Numbered from the stretch's first letter, positions 54,229 through 63,800 are shown. The stretch: 64,000 nucleotides of DNA from Desulfosoma sp. (GCA_037481875.1 JBBFKY010000013.1:24888-88887), one strand, 5' to 3'. Made by a program: numbers and translations. Notes: generated from the sequence alone by a model not told the origin.

Positions 54229-54675
54229 GTGCCCAAAGCTCTCGTGCTTTATGCCACCCGGACCAACCAAACCAAGGCCATAGGGGATCTCATCGCCGAA
54301 GGGCTGCGCGAAGCCGGTGTGGACGTGAAAGTTTTAGGGGTGCAAGAATTCGAAAAGGCCGAAGAAAATCCCGAGCAATTTGATGCGTTGATTCTGGGAT
54401 CGGCGACTTATCATGGGGAAATGATGCCATCCATGAAAACCTTCCTTTTCAAGCTGGAACAATACGACTTGAAGGGAAAAGTGGGCGGAGCCTTTGGAGC
54501 CTTTGGCTGGAGCGGCGAGGCTCCGGGGCGTATCTTTGAAACCATGAAAAACATTTACCAGATGGACATGATCAGCGGGCCCTTGAAGCTTAAATCCTCA
54601 GCGTTAAGCGGCGCCGCACAGATGGCTAAGCGGTACGGACAGGAGATCGCTCAAAAACTCAAAGCCGGTGCTTAA
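54229..54675 (+). CDS. Flavodoxin family protein
   Basis: 148 residues, flavodoxin length. The FMN phosphate loop is YATRTNQTKAIGDLIAEGL, and the flavin-flanking loops GSATYHGEMMPSMKTFLFKL and AFGAFGWSGEAPGRI match the family. It starts at GTG 54229 with AAAGGAG upstream. As a low-potential one-electron carrier it could serve the rubrerythrin and peroxide systems around it; similar proteins are the C-terminal halves of FprA-type flavodiiron enzymes. Confidence 0.88.
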   Translation: MPKALVLYATRTNQTKAIGDLIAEGLREAGVDVKVLGVQEFEKAEENPEQFDALILGSATYHGEMMPSMKTFLFKLEQYDLKGKVGGAFGAFGWSGEAPGRIFETMKNIYQMDMISGPLKLKSSALSGAAQMAKRYGQEIAQKLKAGA

Positions 54676-54718
54676 CCGTCTCCAAGGGAGCGCCAGACTT
54701 TGGGGGTCTAAAAAATCA

Positions 54719-54785
54719 ACCACAGAGACGCAGAGGTACAGAGAAAAATCATCGAGAAATCTCGGCCTTTTCCTTGCCTCTGCGG
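54719..54785. repeat. CCACAGAGAC-type dispersed repeat with nested hairpins
   Basis: CCACAGAGACGCAGAGGTACAG-type sequence (54720-54742) is a repeat style met in many bacterial intergenic regions. CGCAGAGG (54729-54736) is inverted as CCTCTGCG (54777-54784), and CGAGAAATCTCG (54753-54764) nests inside. It sits just before the ribosome site of the next small gene. Confidence 0.55.
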
Positions 54786-54803
54786 GATGAAAAGGAGAAA
54801 GCC

Positions 54804-55007
54804 ATGACGACGCCGAGACATTGCCCGGGTTTTGAGCAGTTCAAGGATCTTCGTTCTTTTGTGTGCAAATGTGATGGATGCGGTGCGGAAAAGGAAATCT
54901 TTTCCGACGAATTTGACAAAAAGCATATGTGTCCCCAATGCGGACAACCCATCGATTTTACAAAGTGCAGTATCTATGCCGGCGGACAAGATGACACGCC
55001 TCGATAA
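54804..55007 (+). CDS. Small zinc-finger-like protein, 67 aa
   Basis: 67 residues with cysteines at 21, 23, 26, 43, 46 and 55; VCKCDGCG and MCPQCGQPI form a likely four-Cys zinc ribbon. There is no signal peptide. The ATG follows AAAGGAGA. The DUF255/YyaL gene starts 9 bp later. Function unknown. Confidence 0.7.
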   Translation: MTTPRHCPGFEQFKDLRSFVCKCDGCGAEKEIFSDEFDKKHMCPQCGQPIDFTKCSIYAGGQDDTPR

Positions 55008-55016
55008 GGACAATCT

Positions 55017-57083
55017 ATGCCCAATAAGCTTGCGGGGGAAAAAAGCCCCTATCTTTTACAACACGCCGAAAACCCCGTGGACTGGTATCCATGGGGTGAA
55101 GAGGCGTTTGCCAAGGCACGGCGTGAGGACAAGCCCATCTTTTTAAGCATCGGGTATGCCACATGCCATTGGTGCCATGTGATGGCCCATGAATCCTTTG
55201 AAGACCTTGAAGTGGCTCGTTACCTCAATGAGCACTTCGTCTCTGTCAAGGTGGATCGTGAAGAACGCCCGGACATCGACGGCGTGTACATGAGTGTCTG
55301 TCAGGTGATTTCCGGGCATGGCGGATGGCCTTTATCCGTGTTTCTGACCCCGGAGGGTTTGCCCATCTTTGCCGGCACATATTTTCCTAAGACGGCTCGA
55401 ATGGGCATGCCGGGCTTTTTGGATCTCTTACGAGAAGTAAGTCGGCTGTGGCGTGAGGAACGTGCCAAGTTGACGTCCACGGGCTTCAAGATCGTCGAAG
55501 TCCTGCGGCAGGCTTCTCAAGGGCAGGAATCCTTTCTGGAAGCCGGAGATTTGGATTTAGCTTTTAACCAGCTTCGAGGAGCCTTTGATCCGCGTTGGGG
55601 GGGATTTGGGGAAGCCCCCAAATTCCCCACACCTCACCAGTTGACCTTTCTTCTTCGTTATCATGCCCGTACTGGCAATCCGGCGGCCCTGGGCATGGTG
55701 GAAGAAACCCTCATGGCCATGCGCCAAGGCGGTATCTTTGATCAGTTGGGCTATGGGTTTCACCGGTATTCGGTGGATGCTCGATGGCTGGTGCCTCATT
55801 TTGAAAAAATGCTTTACGATCAGGCGCTTCTGGCCATGGCCTATGTGGAAACCTTTCAGGTGACCGGCAAACCCTTTTATGCGCAGGTGGCCCGGGAAAT
55901 CTTTGAATACGTCTTGAGGGATATGACCGACCCCGACGGAGGGTTTTATTCCGCGGAGGATGCCGATACCGAAGGTGAGGAGGGTCTTTTTTACACGTGG
56001 ACGCCGGAAGAAGTGCACGCCGTGTTGCCTGAAGATCAGGCGCTCTGGGCCTGTGCCTATTTCGGGGTGACGGGACGAGGGAACTTCGAAAAAGGCCGCA
56101 GTGTGCTGCATCTCGCCGAACCCTTGGAAACTCTTGCTCCAAAAGCAGGCCTTTCGCTGCCCGAATTTGAAAATCTCATGGAAAACGTCAGGCAGTCCCT
56201 CTTGAGGCATCGAAAAAGTCGACCTGCCCCTCTCAAAGACGACAAGATCCTCACGGCGTGGAACGGCCTGATGGTTGCTGCTTTGGCCCTGGGTTACAGA
56301 GTGCTGGGCGAAAAGTCCTACCTTCATGCGGCGATTCGAGCCGTTGAGTTTATTTGGAACACCCTTCGAGATGCTCAAGGTCGTCTGTACCGCCGTTACC
56401 GGCACGGTCACGTGGCTTATCCGGGGTACTTGGACGACTACGCTTTTCTGGCTTGGGCCATGCTGGAGCTCTATGAGGCCACCTTTGATCCGGCGTACCT
56501 GAAAAAAGCCATGGAGCTTCATGAGGCCATGACGGCCTTGTTTTGGAACGATGAAAAGGGTGGTTTTGACTACACGGCCAAGGACGCAGAGCGACTCATT
56601 ATCAAGGAAAGGGAAGTTTACGACGGAGCGCTGCCTTCGGGGAATTCTACCGCTCTCAATACCTTGACAAGACTTGCGCAGATCACGGGAGAGATGCGTT
56701 GGGAAATAACCGCCGAGGCTTTGGTGCGATGCTTTGCCCATGAAGTGAAAAAATACCCTCGAGCCTACACGCATTTTCTTAACGGCTTTGATCGCCTGTT
56801 AGGGCCTGGATGTGAAGTGGTGCTGGTGGGCCTGGGGAAAGATATGGAAAACGAAGCCATGCTTCGGTGCGTGAGGGAAGGGTTTCGGCCTCGCACCGTG
56901 GTCGTGGTCAAACCCTTCGACGATGGGCCTCGTGTTTCCTTGGAAAAGCTGATTCCCTTTATTGCTTCTATGCATCCTGTGGAAGGAAAACCGACGGCGT
57001 ATGTGTGCCGAGGCAGGCAATGTGGGGCTCCGACCACGGATCTGGAACAATTGAGAGCCCTCTTAAACGAGGCGCGGGGATAA
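55017..57083 (+). CDS. YyaL/DUF255 thioredoxin-domain protein (spermatogenesis-associated 20-like)
   Basis: 688 residues. The N-terminal thioredoxin-like domain starts [25 protein letters not shown]-type sequence and has the CxxC at Cys50 and Cys53 ([16 protein letters not shown]). The rest is an alpha/alpha-barrel six-hairpin glycosidase-like domain ([39 protein letters not shown]). This is the widespread YyaL family, whose reaction is not established. It is 9 bp behind the small zinc-finger gene and 30 bp before a ferritin-like gene. Confidence 0.9.
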   Translation: MPNKLAGEKSPYLLQHAENPVDWYPWGEEAFAKARREDKPIFLSIGYATCHWCHVMAHESFEDLEVARYLNEHFVSVKVDREERPDIDGVYMSVCQVISGHGGWPLSVFLTPEGLPIFAGTYFPKTARMGMPGFLDLLREVSRLWREERAKLTSTGFKIVEVLRQASQGQESFLEAGDLDLAFNQLRGAFDPRWGGFGEAPKFPTPHQLTFLLRYHARTGNPAALGMVEETLMAMRQGGIFDQLGYGFHRYSVDARWLVPHFEKMLYDQALLAMAYVETFQVTGKPFYAQVAREIFEYVLRDMTDPDGGFYSAEDADTEGEEGLFYTWTPEEVHAVLPEDQALWACAYFGVTGRGNFEKGRSVLHLAEPLETLAPKAGLSLPEFENLMENVRQSLLRHRKSRPAPLKDDKILTAWNGLMVAALALGYRVLGEKSYLHAAIRAVEFIWNTLRDAQGRLYRRYRHGHVAYPGYLDDYAFLAWAMLELYEATFDPAYLKKAMELHEAMTALFWNDEKGGFDYTAKDAERLIIKEREVYDGALPSGNSTALNTLTRLAQITGEMRWEITAEALVRCFAHEVKKYPRAYTHFLNGFDRLLGPGCEVVLVGLGKDMENEAMLRCVREGFRPRTVVVVKPFDDGPRVSLEKLIPFIASMHPVEGKPTAYVCRGRQCGAPTTDLEQLRALLNEARG

Positions 57084-57113
57084 GGGTTTGAAGGGGCAAA
57101 GAAAGGAGATGTC

Positions 57114-57623
57114 ATGAGCGCGAATCAAGCGGTTATCAAAGTGTTCGAATATGCCTTGAATCAGGAAGAGACCGGGAAGCTCTTTTTTCAAACATCGTTG
57201 CAGCGCTTGGGCATCGGGGCGGCGGTGAGCGCCTTTAAGAGGTTGATTGCCGAAGAAGAGAAGCATATTGCCTTTATCAGCCGCATTTTGGACGAACTGC
57301 GACACGGCAAAGAAGTGGATCCCGGTCAGCTTCAGGAATTGATTCTGGAGCCGACGGATTACTTTGACGAAAGAGCGAAAAAGGAATTCATGGAACAGTG
57401 CCTGGAAGGGTCCATGGTGCCGGATGTGACGGTGTTCAACACGGCATGGCTCATCGAAAAGGATCTGAGTGAGTTTTACGCCAACATGGCGTCCAAGGCG
57501 CAGGGAAAGGTTAAGGACGCCTTGTCCATGCTGTCCCGATGGGAAAAACAACATGAGATGTTTTTCAGGCAGTTTCGAGACAAGTTAAGTGAAGCCTATG
57601 CCCAGATGCCGTGGGGAGGATGA
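57114..57623 (+). CDS. Ferritin-like diiron protein (rubrerythrin-type)
   Basis: 169 residues, helical. E-x-x-H occurs in AEEEKHIAFISRIL, and the other helices show Glu at bundle positions (NQEETGKLFFQTSLQ, LIEKDLSEFYANMAS, WEKQHEMFFRQF). There is no rubredoxin domain. It is similar in plan to the genes at 49403 and 62941. A ribosome site AAAGGAGA precedes the ATG. A role in peroxide or iron handling is inferred. Confidence 0.75.
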   Translation: MSANQAVIKVFEYALNQEETGKLFFQTSLQRLGIGAAVSAFKRLIAEEEKHIAFISRILDELRHGKEVDPGQLQELILEPTDYFDERAKKEFMEQCLEGSMVPDVTVFNTAWLIEKDLSEFYANMASKAQGKVKDALSMLSRWEKQHEMFFRQFRDKLSEAYAQMPWGG

Positions 57624-57744
57624 GTCCAAAACCATCAAAGATCAGGGCATGAAGCATGGGACGTGGACCACGGGTTTTGTCATCCGAAAAATGGGTTCAT
57701 CGATGAGAGTGTCCCGAGCGGCACCTGAATTTGGATCTTTTCCT

Positions 57745-57853
57745 TGAAGGGCGGGCGTCCCGTCCGCCTAAACTGCGGGCCGAAGGCCCATTGTCTCAAG
57801 AAAAGACACAGTTTCAGGCTTGGAGGGGCGAGGCGGCGCCTCGCCCCTTTTTT
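57745..57853 (+). terminator. Family 2 repeat ending in an intrinsic-terminator-like hairpin
   Basis: GGGGCGAGGC (57825-57834), GGC loop, GCCTCGCCCC (57838-57847) and then six T form a textbook terminator, about 200 bp after the ferritin-like gene. The upstream part (GGGCGTCCCGTCCGC, GCGGGCCGAAGG, CAAGAAAAG) repeats the blocks seen at 18298-18470, so here a dispersed repeat doubles as a terminator. Confidence 0.75.
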
Positions 57854-57910
57854 GAAACGGCGTTCTAGAGCTTGGCATGGTGAGTTTTTCGACTGCCTTC
57901 TGGGGAGTAG

Positions 57911-59419
57911 ATGATGGGCGGCGGGGTTTCCTACCATGAGCGGACGGCGTATCGACGTGGCGGTTTAGGCGGGGGTTTTTTGGATTGGAATATCCGTCCT
58001 GAGATTTTCAAAACATACCAAGGGCTTCCTACGGTGGCTTTGCCCAAACCGGAAGATTTGCAAAGGAGTTCAAGGCCCTTTTTTCAAGTGCTTTTTGACC
58101 CGGTCCTTTCGGTTCCGGACCGGCTCGATTTCGAAACCCTGAGCCGCATGCTCACTTTGACCTACGGGATCACAGCCCAAAGTGGAAGAGGTGCGGACGC
58201 TTTCTTCTTTCGATCCGTGCCGTCGGCGGGAGCGCTTTATCCTTGTGAGCTTTACGTAGCCGTTCAGGGAATCGTCGGCCTTGAAGACGGCCTGTATCAT
58301 TACGATCTGGCACGATACCGCTTGGTGCGCCTGCGTTCAGGACGTTTTCTCGGGTCGAAGGCTCGGTGGGCCGCTGCGTTTTTCGTGACCACACTCTTTT
58401 TCCGAAGTTCCTGGAAGTATCGGGATCGTGCCTACCGATACTGTCTTTTGGATGCCGGACACCTGGTGGAAAACGCCTTATTGGTTCTCCACTCTGAAGG
58501 CATAAAAGCTTGTGTCTGGGACTGTTTCCACGACGGGGAACTGAACAGTTTCCTTGGGGTCGATCCCCAAAGGGAAGCCTGTGTGGCGGTCATTGCCTTC
58601 AGTGATGAAGGTTCAACGAAGGAAACCGAAACGACCGGGTCTGTTTCAGGGGAGTTTTGTCTTCTTGAAAAGAGTCATGCATGGGATATGGTGCAACCGG
58701 AAGCCTGTCGCCTCAGTGTATCCGACAAAGTGCCTTCAGCCATTCTAGAAGCCCATCGGGCCACGGAATCCACCAAAGCCTTGGGAAAGGTGAGAGAGGG
58801 AGAAGCCCATGAGGCCGTGACGCCGCAAGGGGATCAGGGAAAGGTAAGGAAAATTCCACGTCCAAACGTTGTGCCCGAAGGTCTCTCCTTTGTCGAAAGT
58901 GTGTGGCGACGTCGGTCGCACCGAAACTATGTACCGGCGCATGTTTCCGCGCAGATCTGGCAGACTCTCTGGCATAGCCTGCATCTGGACAAGGCCTTAT
59001 GTGAGGCAGTGGAAATCTTCATCGCATGCGGGGAAGCCGAAGATTTGCCGGCGGGTCTCTATGCCTGGAAGGCGTCTTCGCAGGAGGCACGAGAGATCCT
59101 TTCGGGGGATTTTCGACGGGCTTCGGCGCACGCGTGTCTGGATCAGGAATGGCTGAGGCATGCGCTGTTTCATGTGGCCTATGGCGTGGATTGGCAGAAG
59201 GTTTTCGGGATCTATGGGCCGCGAGGATATCGATCGACGCTCTTAGATGCCGGAAGGTTGGGACAGCGCCTGTATCTTGCCTCCACGGCTCTTGGAATGG
59301 GATGCTGTGGCATCGGTGCTTATTACGACGACGAATTGCGTACTGTTTTCCGTTTAGGATCGGGTTGGGATGTGGTTTACCTCACAGCGTCGGGACCTGT
59401 GAAAAAACTGAGGAGTTGA
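57911..59419 (+). CDS. SagB-type nitroreductase-family protein, tandem domains
   Basis: 502 residues. The first nitroreductase-like domain (about 30-240) has SVPSAGALYPCELYVAVQG, GLYHYDLARYRLVRL and LLDAGHLVENALLVLHSEGI, which are SagB/ThcOx blocks. A second half (about 320-500) repeats the plan in shorter form (VWRRRSHRNYVP, LLDAGRLGQRLYLASTALGMGCCGIGAYYDDELRTVF). SagB enzymes use FMN to oxidise azolines in peptide biosynthesis, but no precursor peptide or cyclodehydratase was seen, so a different redox role is likely. Start: ATG 57911 or 57914 behind GGGGAG. Confidence 0.82.
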   Translation: MMGGGVSYHERTAYRRGGLGGGFLDWNIRPEIFKTYQGLPTVALPKPEDLQRSSRPFFQVLFDPVLSVPDRLDFETLSRMLTLTYGITAQSGRGADAFFFRSVPSAGALYPCELYVAVQGIVGLEDGLYHYDLARYRLVRLRSGRFLGSKARWAAAFFVTTLFFRSSWKYRDRAYRYCLLDAGHLVENALLVLHSEGIKACVWDCFHDGELNSFLGVDPQREACVAVIAFSDEGSTKETETTGSVSGEFCLLEKSHAWDMVQPEACRLSVSDKVPSAILEAHRATESTKALGKVREGEAHEAVTPQGDQGKVRKIPRPNVVPEGLSFVESVWRRRSHRNYVPAHVSAQIWQTLWHSLHLDKALCEAVEIFIACGEAEDLPAGLYAWKASSQEAREILSGDFRRASAHACLDQEWLRHALFHVAYGVDWQKVFGIYGPRGYRSTLLDAGRLGQRLYLASTALGMGCCGIGAYYDDELRTVFRLGSGWDVVYLTASGPVKKLRS

Positions 59420-59425
59420 ACAAAG

Positions 59426-59668
59426 GTGGATAGGTTTGAGTATTCCGTGACGAGACACTCCGCGGATTCTTTTCGTGAAACGGCTTTCTTCTGCACGGAT
59501 CAAGGAGCCTGCAGTCTGGAAGATGTGCCGGTAGATCAGGGGGCCATTCTGGAAAATCTTTTGAATGAGCGGGGCAAACGAGGTTGGGAATTGGTGCAGG
59601 TGGTTTTTGGAAGAAACGGTCTTTTGGCCTTTTGGAAACGGCGCCTCAGCGCATCCCATGATTCGTAA
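59426..59668 (+). CDS. Small conserved-looking protein with DUF4177-like C-terminus
   Basis: 80 residues from GTG 59426, six bases after the SagB-like stop; GAGGAG lies upstream in the end of that gene. The C-terminal RGKRGWELVQVVFGRNGLLAFWKRRL follows the GWELV...FWKR pattern of DUF4177-like small proteins. The N-terminus has one Cys in FFCTDQGACS and a second three codons on. Function unknown; tight linkage suggests it works with the SagB-like protein. Confidence 0.6.
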   Translation: MDRFEYSVTRHSADSFRETAFFCTDQGACSLEDVPVDQGAILENLLNERGKRGWELVQVVFGRNGLLAFWKRRLSASHDS

Positions 59669-59752
59669 AAGCGCCCCCGTACGGCGCCAAAAGCGTCACC
59701 TGGATTTCTTTAGGTTCGCACCTGGATGTCCACTTAAATTGAGGATGATTAC

Positions 59753-59838
59753 TGTAGGGCGCACCGGTGTGTGCACCCCGAAACCCACCGTAGGTGACGA
59801 GCGGAGGCGGACATATTGGTCCACCCCTACCGATGTTG
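59753..59838. repeat. Family 1 repeat, inverted relative to the 29.5-kb copy
   Basis: GGGCGCACCGGTGTGTGCACCCC with flank GAAACCCACCGTAGGTG is the reverse complement, with few changes, of the element near 29518-29562. A second core follows (GGCGGACATATTGGTCCACCCC). Along with the direct repeat at 60002 it accounts for most of the 59669-60116 gap. Confidence 0.7.
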
Positions 59839-60001
59839 TGGAACGTGGGTAGGCTTATGGGCAGAACGACACAGAATCATGGTCCTGTGGCGATCACATC
59901 GGTCAGCCGTAGAGGGATGCCAGAACATGGGCAGCCGATAAATACGGCACCACGGACTGACCTGGTGGTCTTCAGGCGGAGGCACGTGTTTCTCCGGCAA
60001 G

Positions 60002-60103
60002 CGGGTCAGACATACGATCACGATGGGAAAGCCTGCGAGGCCATAGCGCTTGGCCTGTTTCATGAACTGACAAACGGGTCAGACATACGAGCACGATGGG
60101 AAA
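60002..60103. repeat. 29-bp direct repeat upstream of copZ
   Basis: CGGGTCAGACATACGA-T/G-CACGATGGGAAA occurs at 60002-60030 and 60075-60103 with one mismatch and a 73-bp period. The second copy ends 14 bases before the copZ ATG, next to its ribosome site, so it could be a regulator site or a leftover duplication. Confidence 0.75.
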
Positions 60104-60116
60104 AGAGAGGGCAAAC

Positions 60117-60317
60117 ATGGCAGAAACTTTAAAAATCAAGGGAATGTCCTGCGGTCATTGCGTGAAGGCGGTGGAAAAGGCCTTGAAAGAAATTCCTGGA
60201 GTTCTTTCCGTCCAAGTGGACTTGGGGAAAGGGACAGCTTCCGTAGAAACAGAAACTCCCCTGGATATGGGGCTGGTGCGCCAAAAAATCGAAAAAGCCG
60301 GCTATGAGCTCCTCTGA
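60117..60317 (+). CDS. copZ: Copper chaperone, heavy-metal-associated domain
   Basis: 66 residues, a single HMA domain with metal-binding Cys12 and Cys15 in [17 protein letters not shown]. It delivers Cu(I) to the P-type ATPase encoded next, which starts inside its last codons (14-bp overlap). The ATG follows AGAGAGGG. Confidence 0.9.
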   Translation: MAETLKIKGMSCGHCVKAVEKALKEIPGVLSVQVDLGKGTASVETETPLDMGLVRQKIEKAGYELL

Positions 60318-62640
60318 GAAGATCCTTATCGAGACAACCGAAAACGGTCGAACACTTGCCTCAAGCCTCGGTGTCGGCGGAAAAACCATCGTTTCCATTG
60401 GGGGTATGAGTTGTGCTGCTTGTGTGCGGCGTGTGGAAAACGTGCTGAGGGATCTTCCCGGGGTGTCGAGTGTGTCGGTGAATTTGGCTTCCGGCAAAGC
60501 GGTCCTTGTCCATGAAGAGGGCCTCTTGGATCCCAAGGCCATCGAACGGGTTCTTACGGAGGCGGGATACGAATCCCTTGGCATCGTCAAGGAAGGGCGG
60601 CGGGATGAGGCTGGAGAAGCACGACGTCGGGCGGAAGAAGACGATCTGAAACGCCGTGTTGTTGTGGGGTGCGTGCTTTCCGGGCTTATCATGATCCTTT
60701 CCATGGGAACCCATGTGCCGGGGCTGGATCGCATCCCTTCGTCCATGCTCGATACGCTCCTTATCGTTTTGACCACTCCCGCAGTCTTTTGGGTGGGCAG
60801 TCGGTTTTTTGAGGGAGCCTGGAAAGCTTTGCGGCAAAAGACTTCGGACATGAACACGCTGGTGGCCGTCGGGGCCCTGTCGGCTTATATCTATTCCGTT
60901 GCCGCTGTCTTCTTTCCTTCCTTCTTTGCTCGATCCGGTCTGCATCCCCATGTGTATTTCGATGGAGCGGCCATGATTGTGGCCCTGGTGCTTTTGGGAC
61001 GGTTCCTGGAAGCGCGGGCCCGAGGCAAAACCTCCATGGCCATTCAAAGGCTTTTGGAACTGCGCCCGACCACCGCCTGTATCGTGCGAGACGGCGTGGA
61101 AGAAGTGGTTCCTATAGAGGCGGTCATGGTAGGGGATTTCCTTCGCATACGACCCGGGGAACGTATTCCTGTGGATGGTGAGGTGCTGGAAGGATCCTCT
61201 GCGGTGGATGAGTCCATGCTCACAGGGGAAAGCCTCCCTGTGGACAAAATGCCCGGGGCGCGGGTCTTTGCGGGAACGGTCAACGGATTTGGAGCCCTGA
61301 TGGTGCGAGCGATTCGGGTGGGGGCCGAAACTTCACTGGCACGCATTATTCAGTTGGTGGAGGAAGCCCAAGGGTCCAAAGCGCCTATTCAAAGGCTTGC
61401 GGATCGCGTCGCGGCGGTTTTTGTGCCCGTTGTCGTCGGCATCGCCGTGATCACCTTTGTGGTGTGGGCCTTGGTGGTGCCGGGGATGGATTGGGGTCGA
61501 GCGGTCCTCAATTTTGTTTCGGTGCTCATTATCGCCTGCCCGTGTGCCATGGGGCTGGCCACACCTACCGCCGTCATGGTGGGAACAGGTTTGGGAGCAG
61601 AAGCCGGTATCCTGATCAAGAGCGGCGAAACTTTGGAAAAAGCCCATAAAGTGGACACAGTGCTCTTCGACAAAACGGGAACGCTCACAGAAGGCCGTCC
61701 CGTGGTGACCGATGTGGCGGCGGTGTCGGGAACGACCCCGAGCGAAGTGATGCAGTTGGCGGCGTCCCTGGAATCGGCTTCCGAACATCCACTAGGACGA
61801 GCCATCGTGGAGCATGGTCGGGCTGAAGGGGTGCCGTTGCAAGAAGTTGAGGGCTTTGAGGCCTTTTCAGGGCTTGGGGCCAAAGGCAAGGTGCAAGGGA
61901 TGACGGTTGTGGTGGGCAACCGACGCCTGCTGGAGGACCTGGGTATCCCGATCCAAGGCCTGGAAGCCCAGGCTGACGCGTGGGTTCGAGAAGGCAAGAC
62001 GGTGGTTTACGTGGCTCGCGAGACAGAGGCTGTCGGCATGCTGGCTTTGCAGGACAAGCTGAGAGAAAACGCTCGAGAAGCGGTGCAAGCCTTAAAGGCT
62101 TTGGGAGTTCACGTGGGCTTGGTGACGGGGGACAACAAGGCAGCGGCTCACGCAGTGGCTTCTCTTGTGGGTGTGGACCATGTGGTGGCTGAAGTGTTGC
62201 CCGAGCATAAAGAGGAAGTGGTGCGAAGGTTCCAGCGTGAAGGCCATGTGACGGCCATGGTGGGAGACGGGATCAACGATGCGCCGGCCTTGGCGGCCGC
62301 CGATGTGGGGATCGCCATGGGCAGCGGAAGCGATGTGGCCGTAGAAGCCGGCGATATCGCTCTCATGCGTCCCGACGTGCGTTTGGTGGTCGAAGCCATG
62401 GTCTTGTCCCGGCTGACCATAAGAACCATTCGTCAGAACCTTTTTTGGGCCTTCTTCTATAATTCGGCTGGTATTCCTGTGGCTGCCGGCGTGCTCTATC
62501 CCACGTTCGGCATTCTCCTGAACCCCATGGTGGCGGCGGCGGCCATGGCCTTCAGTTCGGTTTCCGTGGTCGGCAATGCTTTGCGATTACGTCGCATCTG
62601 GCAAAAGCGCCGTCCGATCATTGCAATGTCGGGCAAATGA
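60304..62640 (+). CDS. copA: Cu(+)-exporting P1B-type ATPase
   Basis: 778 residues. One N-terminal HMA domain (Cys37 and Cys40 in [11 protein letters not shown]), eight membrane helices, transport-site CPC at Cys412-Pro-Cys414 ([15 protein letters not shown]), phosphorylated Asp456 in DKTGTLTEG, the HP locus in [14 protein letters not shown] and the hinge [20 protein letters not shown]. These define a Cu(I)-exporting P1B ATPase. It overlaps copZ by 14 bp. Copper export fits the surrounding metal and oxidant-defence genes. Confidence 0.95.
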   Translation: MSSSEKILIETTENGRTLASSLGVGGKTIVSIGGMSCAACVRRVENVLRDLPGVSSVSVNLASGKAVLVHEEGLLDPKAIERVLTEAGYESLGIVKEGRRDEAGEARRRAEEDDLKRRVVVGCVLSGLIMILSMGTHVPGLDRIPSSMLDTLLIVLTTPAVFWVGSRFFEGAWKALRQKTSDMNTLVAVGALSAYIYSVAAVFFPSFFARSGLHPHVYFDGAAMIVALVLLGRFLEARARGKTSMAIQRLLELRPTTACIVRDGVEEVVPIEAVMVGDFLRIRPGERIPVDGEVLEGSSAVDESMLTGESLPVDKMPGARVFAGTVNGFGALMVRAIRVGAETSLARIIQLVEEAQGSKAPIQRLADRVAAVFVPVVVGIAVITFVVWALVVPGMDWGRAVLNFVSVLIIACPCAMGLATPTAVMVGTGLGAEAGILIKSGETLEKAHKVDTVLFDKTGTLTEGRPVVTDVAAVSGTTPSEVMQLAASLESASEHPLGRAIVEHGRAEGVPLQEVEGFEAFSGLGAKGKVQGMTVVVGNRRLLEDLGIPIQGLEAQADAWVREGKTVVYVARETEAVGMLALQDKLRENAREAVQALKALGVHVGLVTGDNKAAAHAVASLVGVDHVVAEVLPEHKEEVVRRFQREGHVTAMVGDGINDAPALAAADVGIAMGSGSDVAVEAGDIALMRPDVRLVVEAMVLSRLTIRTIRQNLFWAFFYNSAGIPVAAGVLYPTFGILLNPMVAAAAMAFSSVSVVGNALRLRRIWQKRRPIIAMSGK

Positions 62641-62742
62641 ATTATATTGACGGGCGACACACCTGGTGCCGTGTTCTGGAAACGGCACATAGATAGGCAG
62701 AGATGATGTTCATTGAGGACACTGTCACAGAAGGAGGATTCC

Positions 62743-62901
62743 ATGGACCGTTACGTTTGTCAGATTTGCGGATACATCTATGACCCCGCCAAAGGAGATC
62801 CCGACAATGGTGTGGCTCCGGGCACCCCGTTTGAAAAACTTCCTGACGATTGGACCTGCCCGGTGTGCGGCGCCTCCAAGGGTGACTTCGCCAAAGAATA
62901 G
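62743..62901 (+). CDS. rub: Rubredoxin
   Basis: 52 residues with the four Fe ligands Cys6, Cys9, Cys39 and Cys42 ([12 protein letters not shown] and [10 protein letters not shown]). This is the classic small electron carrier that feeds desulfoferrodoxin and rubrerythrins in anaerobes. The ATG follows AGAAGGAGG. A rubrerythrin-like gene starts 39 bp later. The 102 bp upstream hold an imperfect hairpin (GTGCCGT / ACGGCAC at 62666 and 62682) but no T-run. Confidence 0.97.
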   Translation: MDRYVCQICGYIYDPAKGDPDNGVAPGTPFEKLPDDWTCPVCGASKGDFAKE

Positions 62902-62940
62902 CAATAGCCGTCGCAACGAGGCACTGTGAGGAGAAACTCA

Positions 62941-63435
62941 ATGATTTTTGGATTCAATGCTGCGGAAGTTTTTCAGATTGCCGTGGAAATCGAGGAAAAC
63001 GGAAAGACCTTTTACGAAAAAGCTCTGGCCAAGATCGAAGATCCTGAAGTGCAAGCCATCTTTAAAGACTTGGCTCAACAGGAAGTGGAACACAAAAAAA
63101 AGTTCCTGGAGCTCAAGGCGCAGCTGCCTCCTCAAGCCTCAGAACCCACGGTTTACGATCCCAATAACGAAGTGGCCCATTACCTAAAAATGATGGCTGA
63201 CGGCCATGTCTTTCGCACCAGTGAAAGCGTGGATGCGAAGATCGCCAAGGTGCAAGATGCCGTGGACGCTCTGCGCATGGCCATGGAATTCGAAAAGGAT
63301 TCCGTGATCTTTTTTCTGAGTATGCAAGATGCCACCGAAGAAGAAAAAGGGCGTCAGTTTATCGGCTTGCTGGTGAAAGAAGAACAGGAACATCTCAGAC
63401 GACTGGCATTACAGCTCAAAAAGATGACCCATTAG
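62941..63435 (+). CDS. Rubrerythrin-type ferritin-like protein
   Basis: 164 residues, helical. Diiron motifs appear as EIEENGKTFYEKAL, LAQQEVEHKKKFLEL (E-x-x-H), AMEFEKDSVIFFLSM and VKEEQEHLRRLALQL (E-x-x-H). This is the full rubrerythrin ligand pattern without the C-terminal rubredoxin domain, whose role may be taken by the rubredoxin encoded just upstream. It probably reduces peroxide. The ATG follows GAGGAG. Confidence 0.87.
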   Translation: MIFGFNAAEVFQIAVEIEENGKTFYEKALAKIEDPEVQAIFKDLAQQEVEHKKKFLELKAQLPPQASEPTVYDPNNEVAHYLKMMADGHVFRTSESVDAKIAKVQDAVDALRMAMEFEKDSVIFFLSMQDATEEEKGRQFIGLLVKEEQEHLRRLALQLKKMTH

Positions 63436-63476
63436 AAGCCTGCTCGACAATACGGGCAGGTGTTGGTTTTTCAAGA

Positions 63477-63499
63477 AATGCGGGCGTTTCGCCCGCATT
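63477..63499. terminator. Perfect 10-bp palindrome, possible terminator (family 2 core)
   Basis: AATGCGGGCG (63477-63486), TTT, CGCCCGCATT (63490-63499). It lies 42 bp after the rubrerythrin-like gene and matches the GGGCGTTTCGCCCGC core of family 2 repeats. The downstream T-run is weak, so termination is possible rather than certain. Confidence 0.5.
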
Positions 63500-63599
63500 C
63501 GTTTCTGACCTTCTGGGAAAAGGTACGAGTTTCTCGGTGACTTTGGAAAAGACGCGCCTACCGTGCAAACTTTGCCTCAGGTGAAACGTTCCACATCCT

Positions 63600-63665
63600 T
63601 TAGGGGCGCACCCCAAGTGTGCGCCCTGATGGGCGATCCATGGTAGGCGATTGCGGGGCGGACAC
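63600..63665. repeat. Family 1 repeat
   Basis: TAGGGGCGCACCCCAAGTGTGCGCCC and a nearby GGGGCGGACACG core. Together with the palindrome at 63477 and the satellite at 63835 it fills the DNA after the last gene, where no coding region is seen. Confidence 0.65.
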
Positions 63666-63800
63666 GTCAACCCGCTATTCCAGGGATTTGTTTTCACGGG
63701 GACAAATGGGAGAGGCTTTCCCTGGGCGCGTTGGCGGCGTCGCGTGCATGAGTGTTCGCAGCACAGTTTTGGAATCTTCGACTGGGTAATGGTGGTGAAA

